From Aselliscus stoliczkanus (lineage: Eukaryota > Chordata > Mammalia > Chiroptera > Hipposideridae), in NCBI GenBank assembly GCA_033961575.1, contig CM066729.1, positions 33,824,501 through 33,888,500 on the forward strand: a stretch of DNA of 64,000 nucleotides. Reading direction: 5' to 3'. Under the pieces are notes generated by a model. That model was not told the origin of the DNA and made no database searches. It saw only the letters and a program-made list of their open reading frames with translations. Numbering within the stretch: the first letter of the stretch is position 1; each line of letters opens with the position of its first letter. A program made the translations under genes and the position numbers. Positions 1 to 13,663 of this stretch are shown in pieces.

Positions 1-1560
1 CAAGAAGGGATTGGCATGAAATATTCAACATGATGAAAAGTTAATGCCTACAACAAAGACTACTCTAGTTAGCAAGGCTATCATTTAAAATTGAAGGACA
101 AATATACAGCTTCCCAGACAAGAAATAACCGAAGAAGTTTATCACCCCAAACCAGTAACATAAGGAATGTTAGAGGGATTTTTTTTTTTTAGATGGAAAA
201 ATTTTTTTAAAAATATCAAAATATGAATAATAAAATGGCATTAGCTACCTATGTATCAATAATTACTTTATATGCAAATGGATTAAATGCTCCAATCAAA
301 AGACATAGGAGGGTTGAATGGATAAGAAAACAAAACCCTACAAAAAATTCACTTTAGATTGAAAGGAACACACATACAGAAAGTAAAGGGATGGAAAAAG
401 ATATTTCATGAAAATGCAAACAAACAAACAACAACAGCAACAAAAAAAAACAAAAAAAAAGCTGGGGTGACAATATATATACCAGACAAAGCAGATTTTA
501 AAACAAAGGCTATAACAAGAGTCATAAAAGGACCCAATAATCCTACTTCTAAGTATTTACCTGAAGAAACCCAAAATTCTTCTTTGAGGGGACGTGTGCA
601 TCTGTATGTTCACTGCAACATTGTTTACAATGGCCAATACGTGGAGGCAGACTGAGTGACCATCAATGGAAGAATGGATATAGAGGAGGTAGTACATATA
701 TACAATGAAATATTGCTTGGTCATGGAAGGGAATGGGTTCTTGCCATCTGTGCTGGCATGGATGGACCTGGAGGATATTTTGCTGAATGAAGTGTAAGAC
801 AGAAAGACAGATGCAGTGTGATTTTCTTTATATGTGAAATCTAAAGAACAACATAAACAAACAAAACAAAAACAAACTCATAGACACAGAAAACATTTTG
901 ATGGTTGCCCAATGGGAGGGGTTTTGTGGTATGAGTGAAAAAGGGAGAAGGGATAAAGAAGTACAAATTGGTTGTTACAAAGGAGTTATGGGATGCAGGG
1001 TATAGCATAAGAAATATAGTAAAAAATATTGTAATAACTACATGGTGTCTTGTGGGTATTAGATCTGTTGGGGTGGTTGATATATGGGGCAGATTGGGGG
1101 CAGAGTGAAAAAGGTAAAGGGATTAAGAAATACAAATTGGTAGTTACAAAATAGTCATGGGGATGAAAGTAAAGCATAGGGAATGTAATCAATGAAATGG
1201 AAATAATTATGTATTGTGCCAGGTAGATACTAGACTAGTCAGGGGGATCACTTCTTAAATTATATAAATGTCTAACCACTATTCTGTATACCTGAAATTA
1301 ATATAAAATAACATTTAATGTCAACTATACTTGAAAATTTTAAAAAGGGAGGAAAGGGAAGGGATACAAAAGGTCTAAATTTCCAGGTATAAAACAAATA
1401 TGTCATGGGGACATAACGTACAGCATAGGGAATATAGTCAATAATATTGTGATAGCATGGGACTTATCATGGTGATCACTTCTTTAGGTTTATGAGAGTT
1501 GAATAAATATGGTGTACCACTAAAACTAATATAATATTGTATGTTAGCTTTATTTTTAAT
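1..1560 (+). mobile_element. Half-L1 (HAL1-like) relic, cut by window start
   Basis: Positions 60-180 match the spacer between L1 ORF1 and ORF2; 270-530 encode a decayed start of the L1 endonuclease (NGLNAPIKRHRR, KGWKKIFHENANK, AGVTIYIPDKADFKTK). At about 540 the sequence jumps to the very C-terminus of ORF2 (a form of MFIAALFTIAK...WIKK) and on to an L1 3'UTR with three degenerate repeats near 998, 1164 and 1409. Reverse transcriptase is missing. The ORF2 part carries stops and shifts and is inactive. Confidence 0.7.
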
Positions 1561-4129
1561 GAAAATCTTTTTAAAATTTCTAAAAAAAATAATCTTATTG
1601 CTATTTTTATCAGAAAATTTTGCTGGATAAATTAAACACCATAAAAAAACTTATATATTTATTTCAAGTATTTTTTTTCTTTGTTGCCATCTGAACAAGT
1701 AGGAAACTTTGCCATAAGTGAGGTGTTTTCAAAAATTTAATGTAATTGCATTTTTCATACACAAACTAATAAAACAAAATTATTTTTTTATAAGAAAGAG
1801 TAACCTAGAGAAAGATTTGAAAGTAATAATTCTGACTAGTTCATATATATTCATGTAAAATAAACATAAAGAAATTCTGAACACACGTTAATCAGTAAAA
1901 GTTGATGCATTGTGACAAAGTCAGTCTGTCTTTGTCCTATGTTTATTATGCATTTTGTTGTAAAATACCTGTATGAGAACACCAGTGACTGAAAAAGAGC
2001 AGTAAGAAAACTTGGTCAAAAAAAGCTTTTTATCTCTTAGCAAATAGAGACATAAATATTTGAATAACTGGATTTAATTTACAATATAAATATCAGTAAA
2101 GTAAGTGAATTAATTGACCATGCTATTATATGAATGATTATCAAATGAAAAATGTACACAATAACAGAAGAAAGGTGGAAATATGTTTTAATTGGTTTGA
2201 AGAGTTACATGCAAGTCTTGAAATATGATGAAGACTGAGCATTTTCAAAATAAAGCTCAGGAAACATCGAACAGATTCAGGTACAGAGAGATAGCTTTCA
2301 GTACACAATTACTATATGCCTGGTACAGTCAAAGTGCTTTCTTGCTGTGAATAAACTGATGAAATAGGTTACATCCTAACCTCCTTTGCATAGATGAGGA
2401 AAATGAGGATTAGTAAACTCAACTGAGGATGTATAGTGTATTGGTAAATAATGTGGTAGCTAGAATCATTTCATCTTCAGTATCTGCTAGAGATAGATAA
2501 GTATGACCTTGGGCAACTTATTTAATTTTCTGTTCCTTACTTTTTTCCTCTTTTATAAAATGGTTATGATGATATTATATACCTATTACATCTTAGTGAA
2601 GAAAAATTAAGATAATATTTATAAAGTATCTTATACAAAATAGTTAAAGTAACTATTAGCATAACCTATGGTCATACACCTAGTGTTATATAACGTGGGT
2701 TGAGGAGCAGGAATTCTGACTTCACAGTCACTGGCCTTAACTCACTCTGTCATAGTTTCTCCTTAGAATGAACAAAGAATCTCATCATAAGCTAACAATA
2801 TTAGACTTCAATTCAGTTGGAAATAAACAGAAAAACTTTTATGCATACGAATAAGGAAACAAGAAATCTTAAAAGTAGAGTTTGAGAACAATTTAACTGG
2901 ACTTGGTGTTCAGGATAGATTATGGGAAAGAGACTGAAGGCAGAGAGTCTTCTTAAGAAGCATTTTAATGATATCGACTTTAGGTGATGAGGATCTTAAT
3001 TAGATGATACTTATTGTAAAGAGAAGAAGGGACAAAATTGTCAGATACTATGGTGCAAAAAAACCCAAAATGGACAAAGCTGGAAAGATGAGGCAGAAGA
3101 GACTGAACAAATGAAAAATGACATCAAAGTTTTCAAGTATGAGTTGGAACTGAGTGCAAACCAAGTTTGAACTTTCATTGAATGAAAGAAAGCTAGTAGG
3201 GGATGCTCTTTGGGAGAAATGCTGGGATGTATGTGCTCTGTGACCTGTAAACATGTTTTGGTTCTTATTTTGTGAGTTATAGATGTTATAAGTTCAATTT
3301 CTAATTGTGTGAGTTTCAGAAGACTGAAGTACCAGTCTGACCATTTGTGTAACTTAAAGGATGGTGGTGGTGGAACACACTACATAAATAGATTTGCTTC
3401 TATGTATACAGAATCACCAGTGATTTGTAGGAAGTTAATACATTGCATACATGGCAAATTAGTAGTTAGTATTACTTATTTGAGAGAGTAGTTTCACAAC
3501 TTAGGTGCTTTTTTATTTTTGAGCCATGTGACTATATTATTATATAAAGCTGCATTAAAAATGTATGCCACAGACAGATTGATACATGAGTTTGGTATTC
3601 AGCAGGAAAATGTTTGGGAGATACGGAGATGATAGTTGATTTCATTGAGAAGATACTTGCCAAGAAAATGAATAAGGCCATCAATACAGAATGAAGAAAG
3701 AAATTAGCAGAAGACTATTAGCTGAAAATAGCAACACATTTGGAGCAAGTGATTTATAAAGAAGAAAGCTCCATCAGGATTTTATTGTATGGTGTCATAT
3801 AGTTTCAGGATCAAGTGTAAGCATATGCATATCTGTGCTCTACAGCTAGTGCTGTAAAATAATCTTTGTCCAAGATATATCAATTATGGTTAAAGAGAAT
3901 TAAGGATCAGATTAATGATAGATAGAGACTTCAAGAAAGAAAATACAGGAACTAAATCAAAACCATCAAAGAATTTTCTATTTATCTCATCTAATAAATC
4001 CCTGAAATTTAAATAAACTATTTAAATGTACATATATAAATACATACAAATAACAAGTTATGCATACAACTAAATATATTTTCACAAAGTGAATTCACCT
4101 TTGGAGTTAATAACCTGATCAAGAAAAAT
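1561..4129. other. 3' intergenic stretch, mostly unique
   Basis: AT-rich DNA with no supported gene. About 2440-2665 reads like a MIR (core region with GACCTTGGGCAACTTATTTA on the plus strand). The remainder shows no open frame with coding character, no splice-flanked similarity to a known protein, and no clear transposon ends. Confidence 0.5.
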
Positions 4130-5200
4130 AAGGTTAGTAGCACCCAGAAACCATGTTTAATATGCCCCTCCAGTCACTACCTCTGTAAAAGTTAGCAATT
4201 TATCATGGCTTTTATCACCATCAATTGGTTTTACCTGCTTTTTGATCTTTATATACTTGGAATCATATTGTGAATTTACTTCTGTGTGTGGCTTCTTTAA
4301 CTCTTATGGTAAAATTTATACCTTTAAGTATACAGTCTGCAAGTTTTGAGAAATACGTACTCAATGTAACTGTCGCCAAAGATACAGAACAACTCCATCA
4401 TCCCAAAATATTTCTCTGTGCCCCTTTGTACTCAACCCTGACAACCATAATTTGTCTTCAATCTCAAAGTTTTGCTTTTATTGAATTTCAAATAAGTGAA
4501 ATTATAGAGTATGGGGCCTCTCACTTTGGCTTCCTACACATAGTATAATGAATTAAGAGTTTCTTCTATGGTTTCATAGGTCCCTCTAGTTCATTTCTTT
4601 TTATGGGAATAAAAGAGTTTACTTATCTGTCCCCCAGTTGATAACATTTTCAGGTTTGGGGTCTTATGAATAAAGCTACTGTAATATTTGCATGGAGGTT
4701 TCTCTGTGAACAGAAGTGTTTAACTTGGATAAATACCAAAGAGTGAGATTACTGAGTCACGTGATAGGTGATTACTTAATTTTTAAGAACTTCAGATGGC
4801 TTTCCAAAGTAGCTGTCCCATTTTGCCTTTCCACCAGCAACGTTAGAGAGTTGCAGCTACTTGACCTTTTTGTTAGCATTTGATATTGTCAGTTTTCAAT
4901 TTTATTTTAGCCATTTTAATAAGTGTGCAGTGGTATCCCATTGTGGTGTGAATTGCATTTCTGTGATTATTTATCATGTTGGACATCTTTTCAAGGGTTT
5001 ATTTGTGATCTGTATACATTCTTCGGTGAAATGTTACTGAAATCTTTGGCCATTTTTTTAGTTTGCTTGTTTTTTTCATTATTATTGTGTTTTCAGAGTT
5101 TTAAAAAAAGAGTTGAATAAAAGTTCTATACAGGCTACATGATTTCAAAATATTTTCTTTCAGTCTATGGCTTGTCTTTCCTTCATACTCTCTAAGATGG
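4130..5200 (-). repeat. Old L1 3'-region fragment, antisense
   Basis: Reads on the minus strand as an old L1 3' region (transcript-sense mirror of CTTTCCAAAGTAGCTGTCCC and GTTGGACATCTTTTCA, common in antisense L1 3' ends). Not coding. It faces the plus-strand L1 end at 5218-5895. Confidence 0.55.
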
Positions 5201-5217
5201 CTGTAATAAAAAAAGAC

Positions 5218-5895
5218 TGATGATATAAAGAGTTAGTGAGGATGTGGAGAAATTGAAACCCTCATATACTACTGGTGGGAATGTACAACCACTTCGGAAA
5301 ACAATTTTGAAGTTTCTCAGAACGCTAAAGATGCAGTTATATGATCTAGCAATTCCAGTTCTAGGTATATACCTAAGAGAAATGAAAGCATATTACTTGT
5401 ACACAAATTTGCCCCACTTATTACAGTAGCATTATTCATAATAGCCGAAGAGTAAAACTAATTCAAATGTCTATCAATTGAAAGATAGAGAAATGAGTGT
5501 GGTATATCCTTATAGCAAAATATTATTCAGCAACAAAAAGGAATGATTTATTGATACATGTTACAACATAAATGAATCTTGAAAGCATTGTGCTAAGTGC
5601 AAGAACCCAGTTACAGCAGATTACATACTGTATGATTTCATTACTATAAAATGTCTATGATGGACAAATCTATAGGGACAGAAATTAGATTTGGGAATAA
5701 AAAGAGGGGAGAATGTGGTGTGTCTCCTCATGGGTATGGAGTATTTGGGAGAATGAGTAAAACAATCTAAAATTGGATTCTGGTGATGGTTGCGCAATTC
5801 TTTGAATATACTGAAAACGACTGACTTGTACACAATAAAATCATGAACTATGTTATCTGAATGATATTGCAATAACACTGTTATAAACTGTATTA
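5218..5895 (+). repeat. Old L1 3' end
   Basis: Contains decayed ORF2 C-terminus (GGNVQPLRKTILKFLRTLK, DLAIPVLGIYL) and a typical 3' end (TGGTGATGGTTGCGCAATTC, then CAATAACACTGTTATAAA). Inactive fragment. Confidence 0.7.
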
Positions 5896-8443
5896 ACATT
5901 TGGAGAGCATGGAAATCAATAAACTCAAATTGATTATTAATATTCTGTCAGTCTCCTTTGTTTGTTACCATGTAAGAAATACACAAATTTTATCTGAAAA
6001 AGTAAGAGGTTTATTATGTCTCTTCCAGACATAAGCAAATAGTGGTCATTTAAGGTGAGAATAACTTGCTTGTTGATATGTTCTGTTTTAGTCTTGGAGG
6101 CCCTTCTGCTTATGCTGTTACAGGAGTCTTTGTGTCTGGCCTCCTCACTGATATGGATCTTTCTATTGGCTTTCTGCACTGAACCTCTGCTTAGAAGTCC
6201 AGGGTTGAGTCTCCTTTGAATTGTTTCACTGGGCACAATCGGACAGTTCTCACCACCCAGGAACTGAAAGAATTGCAGGAATGCAAGCTGGAGCTATTCT
6301 TTGCATGTGTACAGCTTCCCATCTCTAATGTCACTGCTATGTTAACAATCAGTTTCCTCTTAAAATTCTTAATGAGTGGGGAGTCAGGAATCTTCATTCT
6401 ATTTTCCTTACCTCATAGTCAAAAATGTCCTTTTTTGTACTCTGACCTTTTCACTACTGCAGTTGGGAGAACAGGGCATAAGGGGCATAAGATTGCCTTT
6501 TTTTGTTGTTGTTCCATTGTCTTTTTACTGGCAATTTCCTGAATCTAGAAAAATAAGTAAGACATTTGTATTTCATCCTTTATATCTATTTTCTTCTTTT
6601 TTTATCATAGCCACAACAATGAGCTTTAAAGGATGATTTGTTCATCTTCTCTACCATTAAACCATTAAGAACGTAGTAAAACCTTGAACTTCATCTTTTT
6701 TTTTACATATTCAACACATGTATTAGCACTTGCTATTATTTTCTGAGATGTTGGACATTGGAGAAAGGAAGGCATTCCCTGTTCTTTGGCCTCAAAATCT
6801 CATAATGTAGGTGGGAGACATAAACAGCCAATTTCAATTTTGAGTTAATATAATATAGGTAATACTATGGGAACATGGAGGGAGACAGAATTAATTCTGC
6901 TTTGAGGAGTTTGAAAATCATGCACATTAAGCTGACAAGTGAAGCTTAATGATAATATGATAACAGGAGTTTGTTGAGAAATAAGGCAGAAAGAAGCAGC
7001 ATTCTCGGCAGTGAGAGGAGGAAGAAACAAAATGAGTGTGGGAGATTAAGCTAAAATTAAAACTCTTTATCAAAATACGATCTATCTTTACAAAATATTC
7101 CATTTCTATCATGTTCTTCAATAGAACTTTACAGGTTTTGTGTTTGGTTTGTTTTTTCCATTCAGTTAAAGCTTTGTGTATGATGGTAAGATTTTTGGGT
7201 TTTATATGAGGATAATTATTGAAGATGTGTAACAAAGAAAATAACATGATAGGATTTTTAGTTTAGATTTTTATTGTATTTTGTAGTACTTGAAAAGATC
7301 AGAGGGGTGAGAGTGGAAGCAATAATACATATTTAGGAAGTTGTAAAAAGTGTTTTTGGGTTAGAAACAATAGGAACGTAAACAAGAATAGAGAGGAGAT
7401 AATAGACTGGAGACGGATTTAGACTATAAAATATGATTTATTGACATTTGGGTCATTTTATTTTGGATTACTGCATAGTTTCCTTGATGTAACCATTATC
7501 AAATTAATTTTCTTAGTCCTGAAATCAGATCTGTCATATTGATCCTGTGAATCACTAGGGAAGATAGTGACTGTCTTCCTAGAAGATATTATGTTATATA
7601 TATATATGTTTTGAATACAGCATTAGTCACTACTTATGGATAATGAGTATAGCCAAGATTATGCGTTAGATATCATTCACTACACATCATGGCATTAAAT
7701 ATGGAAACGAGAGTACAAATTCAAGTCTGTTTGACTCACAGTTGTATGCTCATTTGTTAGTCAAATGCATAAGTCACATAAAATGGAGTTAATGCTGATA
7801 CAGATGAAGCAAGAATAGGGTAGCAGACCTTGCCTGTTAACATCTCTCTCTTCATTTATCCAGAGGAGGCTCTGCAGAAATGTTAGGGTTCTTGAGGAGG
7901 CAACATTTCTAAACTATCAGTCTGTATATTATTCTATGCATTGTAGAGTCTATAGCATGCTAGCTCACTGACGATAACATAAAGTAAGTAAAGTTATTTT
8001 AGGTTCATAAGGCATCATATTTGAGCCTATTACTTTTTCAGTGAAACAGTTTTTAATTGCAGAATCCTCAATTTGAACTCTTTTTTTTTTTCAGTGTTGG
8101 TATTATATGTTGGTTTCCCATTAAACAAAGGATTGTGCACACAGGTTAAGCTTCTCTCTCTACCTTATGTTTGCTCCAAACATCAACAATGAAATTGCGT
8201 ACATTTTTATGTGTAGTTGGCACTCAGTAAATATTTATCCATCAATTATCATAGTGATTATAATGGTTTATCAAGTACAGACACAACTTGGTCTATGGTT
8301 TTTAGAATCTTCTGTGAATCCTTATTTATGAAGTTATTTTATCAGTTTGATGGTGGTCTGCTCAAATAGCCTCAAATGCGATCCATTTTAGCCACTATTT
8401 CCAAAACTGCAACATTAAGATCCACATAAACAGTTGCATGGAT
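5896..8443. other. Intergenic stretch, nothing recognised
   Basis: AT-rich DNA downstream of SI. The overlapping open frames at 6191-6636 and 6845-7247 have no recognisable motif, low complexity and no splice context, so they are not called as genes. No clear repeat ends were seen. Confidence 0.4.
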
Positions 8444-8468
8444 TCAAACTCTCATTTGACCTTTGAGA

Positions 8469-8578
8469 TTTTTTTTTTTTTTTTGAGGGCAGTGTCTCTG
8501 ACCCTCATATGTGGGACCCGAACCAGGGCCGCTGGCTTCACAAGCCAGCGCTTAACCACCGTGCCACTCGGCCGGCCC
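8469..8578 (-). mobile_element. tRNA-Ser-like SINE (short form)
   Basis: Minus-strand SINE: poly(A) tail at the left, tRNA-like head GGCCGGCCGAGTGGCACGG at the right, then TTAAGCGCTGG and a GGTTCGGGTCCCAC B box, ending GCCAGTGACACTGCC-like sequence. Flanked by TCAAACTCTCATT at 8444 and 8579, a target-site duplication. Confidence 0.85.
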
Positions 8579-8639
8579 TCAAACTCTCATTCGATGCCAC
8601 TTTATTTTATGTGATATTATATAAATCATCCATTCATAC

Positions 8640-8700
8640 ATTCATCAATCTGACAAGTATATATTGAGCACCTACTCTGTGCTTAAAATAGGTCTAGCCT
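8640..8700. repeat. L2 3'-end fragment
   Basis: The phrase TGAGCACCTACTCTGTGC is typical of the L2 LINE 3' region. Short and decayed. Confidence 0.45.
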
Positions 8701-8718
8701 TTACTAACGAGAAGAAGT

Positions 8719-8719
<1 letters not shown>

Positions 8720-8749
<30 letters not shown>
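8720..8749. repeat. (CA)n microsatellite
   Basis: Uninterrupted dinucleotide run of about 30 bp. Confidence 0.98.
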
Positions 8750-8750
<1 letters not shown>

Positions 8751-9589
8751 CTCATGGGGTCCATATCTAGTGGGTCAAGTAAAAATATAAACAAACATAA
8801 ATAACTTTCAAAGAGTATTAACTGCAATAAAAATATAGTGGAGTAATGGGTAGAAAGGAAAGGTGAAGGTTGGCTATTTAAAACAGCTGATTTAAGAATT
8901 TCACAATCTGTGGAAAAGAAAAAAAAACACAGTCTGTGCAGATATTCTCCACAAAACTGAAAAAGAAACAGAAAGACTTTAGATGGAAGAATCCTGGCAT
9001 ATTTAATGAAAGGAAAACCATCATGCATGATTGAAAGAAAGGTAGAAGTTGGGGTTGAACAAGCGTTAAGGGGACAATGCTATTTACCCATCCAGCAACT
9101 AATCTCTTTTTACTCCTTCCTGACAACCCCAAGTTTTCACATATTCTCCGATTTTCCATGCAGTTCGCTGCTGACCTGAACTATATGGTGAGAAAGGCTC
9201 TGATTTTTATAAGGATAATCTCCCCATATACATTTAAACATATGACTCAATTTTGTCTCATAAGGTATAAGGGAAAGCTAGTGAGGTAGCATCTGAGAAA
9301 AAAAAGAAAAAAATGTTTGCTCCTATGAAAAAGCTACAGGAAAAAATAAAATAATAATACACCAAGCTTTCCCTTTCCTCTACTTGCTCTGCCCAATATG
9401 GCATTTACTAGCCACATGTAACTACTGATTACTAACACTATGCTTGGTCTCACCTGGGATGTGCTGCAAAATGTAAAGTGCACATTGGATCAAAAAGAAT
9501 AAAATTAAAAAATAAAAAATTTCTCATTAATAACTTTGCTATTGATTACATATTAAAAGTAAACTTTTGGATATATTAAGTTCCTTGCA

Positions 9590-9995
9590 GGACATCGGGT
9601 CCTGTTCAAATTGTCCAGGGACGTATTTGATCCACACCAAAAGGTGCTTGAAATTGGGTCCTGTCGAAAATGTCCACACTTAGAAAATGTTGCTGGGCTC
9701 AAATAGCCCATAATGTTTATTTATACTTTTGATTACAGGATTAATACATAAAAAGTACTATTATGTTTTCTTAGTTCTATAATCTTATTGTGACTCTATT
9801 GCCAATAATAACCCTACTTGCCTTGTTAGCCTAGCTGGTAATGGCACGTGGGGTTAGGTCGATGGGTTGGGGTTCAAATCTTACAGAAGAGTGGGCCAGA
9901 TGTCTCTATAGACATTTTAGACAGAACCAAATATCAAGGATCTTTTTGGAATGGGCCAAATGTCTTTACGGAGGTTTTGGACAATGTAAAATGTC
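9590..9995. mobile_element. Unclassified inverted-repeat element with tRNA-like core
   Basis: Left arm 9590-9690 and right arm 9890-9995 are imperfect inverted copies: CTTGAAATTGGGTCCTGTCG in the left matches, reversed, the segment around 9908-9945, and TTGTCCA...CGTA...TTTG likewise pairs with 9955-9985. Between them, 9818-9880 has tRNA-like A and B boxes (TAGCCTAGCTGGTAATGGCA; GGTTCAAATCT). I do not recognise the family. It could be a DNA-transposon MITE or a fold-back SINE. Confidence 0.5.
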
Positions 9996-10036
9996 TGCTA
10001 TTCAATTAAGTTAAATAACATATATCATTATTGTTT

Positions 10037-10192
10037 CCTTTTTTTTTTTTTTTTTTTTTTAGCTGAGCCATCCTGCCACCTGTTGGCAGCTCAACGGCAA
10101 CTCAGCTCGGACTGGCCTCGAACAGCTGTTGCTCAGAGCTCAGCTCGCACTCTTGAGCGAGCTCTTAACCAACTGAGCCACTCGGCCGGCCC
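10037..10192 (-). mobile_element. tRNA-Ile-like SINE (GAGCTGCCAACAGG tail type)
   Basis: Poly(T) at 10037-10062, then the reverse complement of GGCCGGCCGAGTGGCTCAGT and the body with GAGCTGCCAACAGGTGGCAG. Perfect 16-bp target-site duplication AACATATATCATTATT on both sides (from 10017 and after 10192). Recent insertion. Confidence 0.9.
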
Positions 10193-13100
10193 AAACATAT
10201 ATCATTATTAATTCTACTGTCACTTTTTACTTTTTATGTGGATATTGAAACACTTAAAAGTATACATGTACCATGAATCGGTGGGTCACATTATTTCCTT
10301 TTGGTAGTGCTACTCTAGACTTTATTGTGTTTGGACGAGGAGCCTCAGACAGCCACAATCATTTTTATACCAACCTAAGGATGGGGACCTGAAAGATGGA
10401 AACAATATAGGTCCATGATATATTGAAGAGTCATGAAATTAGCCAACCCTACTTCTTGGACTTCTTATGTGAGATAATTGCTTGAGCCACTGTTAGGCAT
10501 TTTGTCCTTTGGAGCTGAAAGCATTTTGAATAAAACAAATAGTCAAGGGAACAGACAATAAAAACTTATATAGGCAGAAATTAGTTATTTGAATTTTTTA
10601 AATTGTAATGAAAGACCATGGCCAACATTTATGTAGGGGGAATAATAAGATCTGATTTATATCGAAGAAGTAAAGTGGATATTAGCTCTACTATGAGATT
10701 CAAACATTCTCAGATTCAGTCCTTATTTCCTTACATTACTTGGATAGTATGTTTAACCAGAGTTACCATTACTTCATCCATTACGTATTGCACTCTCTTT
10801 TTCCCCTTAATCTTCCAAACAGAAAAATGATTCTATCATATTCTGTACTTCATGCTATGCTCTATTTTTGTGTATGTGCAAGAAATATATTTCATATATT
10901 TCATATTTTACTTATTCATGATCTCCATTTTATTTCCCATCCCCAATTCCATTCTTCTCTGCAGTCAATCACCTACTCTTGTGTCTAAATCCTTCTAATT
11001 CAGCTTCTTGATATTTCACACCTATATGAGATTCTGTGAAAACATGTATCTTTTATTTTGCATGAATTTTAAAAAACATATATTTACATTAAAGTTTTGA
11101 ACAGCATATATGATTTTTACTTTATTTTGCTTAACATGGTAATTCTAAGTTCTACCTATTGCAATATATAGAATCTTATTTTTTCTTTCAAACTGATGTA
11201 TAGTATTCTATCATGTGCATATATTTGACTTATTTTCAAGAAAAATGAACATTGTTATAATATGATTAGAGTCTAACTTTCGTTTAAATCTGGTGTATCA
11301 AATAATATTCTTTCTTTTCTGAATAAGATAGAGACTACATATAGATGTCACAGATGGGAATAAAATTCAGTGTATTTCACAGGTGGCTCCAATCCACCCA
11401 AGAAGAAAAAATGGGGAGATTCTATTACCAAAAGTTGTTTTAATGGATGAAGTTCCCTGAGGTAAGTCAGTTTTTCCTTGGCCATCTAAGGGAAAACTAG
11501 TGTGTCTATAATGGATATAATAAGGTGAAATAGCACTAATATAGAACAGAGGCATAGATTGTCTTAGGTTGTTTAGGAGAGATAACTATAACAACCTAAT
11601 GTTTATGTGGACAGCTAAAAATAACTTACCATGCCTTCTTAAAATGTATACCTAGAAGCCTTAATACTCCTATATATGAAATATGACACTGAAAACTAAA
11701 TACAATTGTTATAGCAATAACCACATTGCAAACAGTTCATTTTATATTTAAAGCTAACATGATTTAACTAATTTCATTATGGGGACCAAAATTTGTTGTC
11801 ACAAAGTGACTTAGTCATTAGGAGGTCTACCGACTCAGACACTATCTCTGCTTCTTTGCTGCCATTATCAAAATTGATGCCTATTACTCGAAAACCACTA
11901 GAGGTATACCTTTAGTCAAACAAAGTTAGATTTATTGACTCATTGGAAGGAGGGAGAACCAACTCAGGAAAACATTCAGTGTCTCAGTGACAGAAAGTAA
12001 AGGAGTTCTTATGATAAGATTTGGGCTTGTGTCATGTGAATTGGGGGAAGTTTCAAAGAAGCATGGCTTTGCTTTGTATTGGGTTCTCTTAGAAAGTAGG
12101 ACAGATTTATGATTGATTATATATTTTAAAAATATTTTAAAATTACAGTTGACATACAATATTATGTTTTAGGTGTAAACATAGTTTACAAGTTATGACG
12201 TGATCACCCCAATAAATCTAGTACCCGTATGACACCATACATAGTTATTGCAATGTTATTGGCTATATTCCCATGCTATACTTTACATCCCCATGACGAT
12301 TTTATAATTACAAATTTGATAATTGATTATATTAATAATGCTTCCACCCATCCCAGGAGGTGGAAGAAATAGAATAGGACTAAAGCTGTAATTCATTTAA
12401 AAAAAAAAAAAAAAAAGGCAAGTCACTTATATTAGCCCAGAGAAGCATGTGTTTGGTATTCTTATGATCTAAAGAATGTTTTCAATTGTTTTTTGTCCAC
12501 AAAAATGATTTAAGAGTTGTCTTTTGTCTTGCTTCATTGTGATTGCAGGGTGAACTTGTCTGATGTTGGTGTTCTGTGAAAATGTTTATTTTCAACGAAA
12601 AACATCATTGCCTAACTTTGAGAGACACAGCAGCTCCAAGCTGAAAGGAGTCAATGATAAATTGGTTTTGTTTGTTTTCTTCTCAACAACAAACCGAATA
12701 TGCATGTACATACTTCTTTGTGCACCTCTGTGAGAGCATCTCTTGGGTGAAACTCTGGGTCAGAGGGAATACAAAAAATTAATTTCACTGAATACAGCAT
12801 GATTGCCCTCCAAACATGGCTGCGCTCATATAAAATCCCATCTGTAGTGACAATAGACATCTGATTATATAATTTATAGCCTGTTTGTCAATTGCCCTCA
12901 CTTGCTATACTATTTCTTGAAAATAAACTTAATTATTTATTATTATTATTATCATTACTGTGTCATTATCATTATTATTTTCCCCTGGTTTTTGTATTCT
13001 GCGTTATGAATTATCTTAAAAATTGCATTGTAACAATATTTAATTATTTAATTAGAAAATAATTATATCAAATTACAGATATTAGTTGATTAAGTAAATT

Positions 13101-13280
13101 CAAAACAACCTAAGTATTAAAAGAATTACCAATTAAATAATTTAAGACCATGATTTAGAGAGTCCTCCAATCTGAATGAATGAATAAAGATGATTTATTC
13201 AACTAACTAAAATGGAAGAGAGAGTAATATTCTTTTCTCCTATATATATAAAGCAAAGCTAGAAAAGGAAAATTAGATTT
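10193..13280. other. Intergenic stretch downstream of SI
   Basis: Holds an L1-like AT-rich antisense segment at about 10830-11300, a short L1 3' end on the minus strand at 12125-12335 (GTTGACATACAATATTATG and TGGCTATATTCCCATGCTAT) and an A-run at 12399-12416. No gene is supported. Confidence 0.5.
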
Positions 13281-13663
13281 CTGCTCTGGACTGAATGTTT
13301 GTGTACCTCCCAAATTCATACATTGAAATTCTAATCCCCAATGTAATAGTATTTGGATTGGAAATGGTAACTTTGGGAGGTGATTAGGTCATGAAGATAG
13401 AGCCCTTATGAATGGGATGAGTGCCTTATAGAGATCCCAGGAAGCTCATGCCCTTTCTCTCTGTTCTCCACCATGTGGGGACATGAGAATATGGCCATCT
13501 GTGAACCAGAAAGAGGGCCCTCACCAGATACCAAATGTGTCAGCACCTTGATCTTGAACTTCCCAGCCTCCAGAATGGTGAGAAGTAAATGTCTGTTGTT
13601 TAAGCCACTCAGTCTATGGTAATTATAGGATAGTGTTACAGCAACCCAAAATAAGACAATTGC
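13281..13663 (+). mobile_element. Solo LTR of MaLR (MLT1/MST) type
   Basis: About 380 bp resembling the LTR of an ancient mammalian ERVL-MaLR retrotransposon: GACTGAATGTTTGTGT near the start, then CACCATGTGGGGACATG, ACCTTGATCTTGAACTTCCC, CCAGCCTCCAGAATGGTGAG and AAGCCACTCAGTCTATGGTA. No internal retroviral genes are attached. It lies just beyond the SI 3'UTR. Confidence 0.75.

Noticed and set aside
4130..5895. Opposed L1 fragments as one twin-primed insertion
   Set aside because: Both fragments cover the same part of L1, so they are two separate insertions facing each other.
6191..6636. Overlapping open frames on both strands near 6.2-6.6 kb
   Set aside because: Several frames open at once with hydrophobic low-complexity translations; no motif or exon structure.
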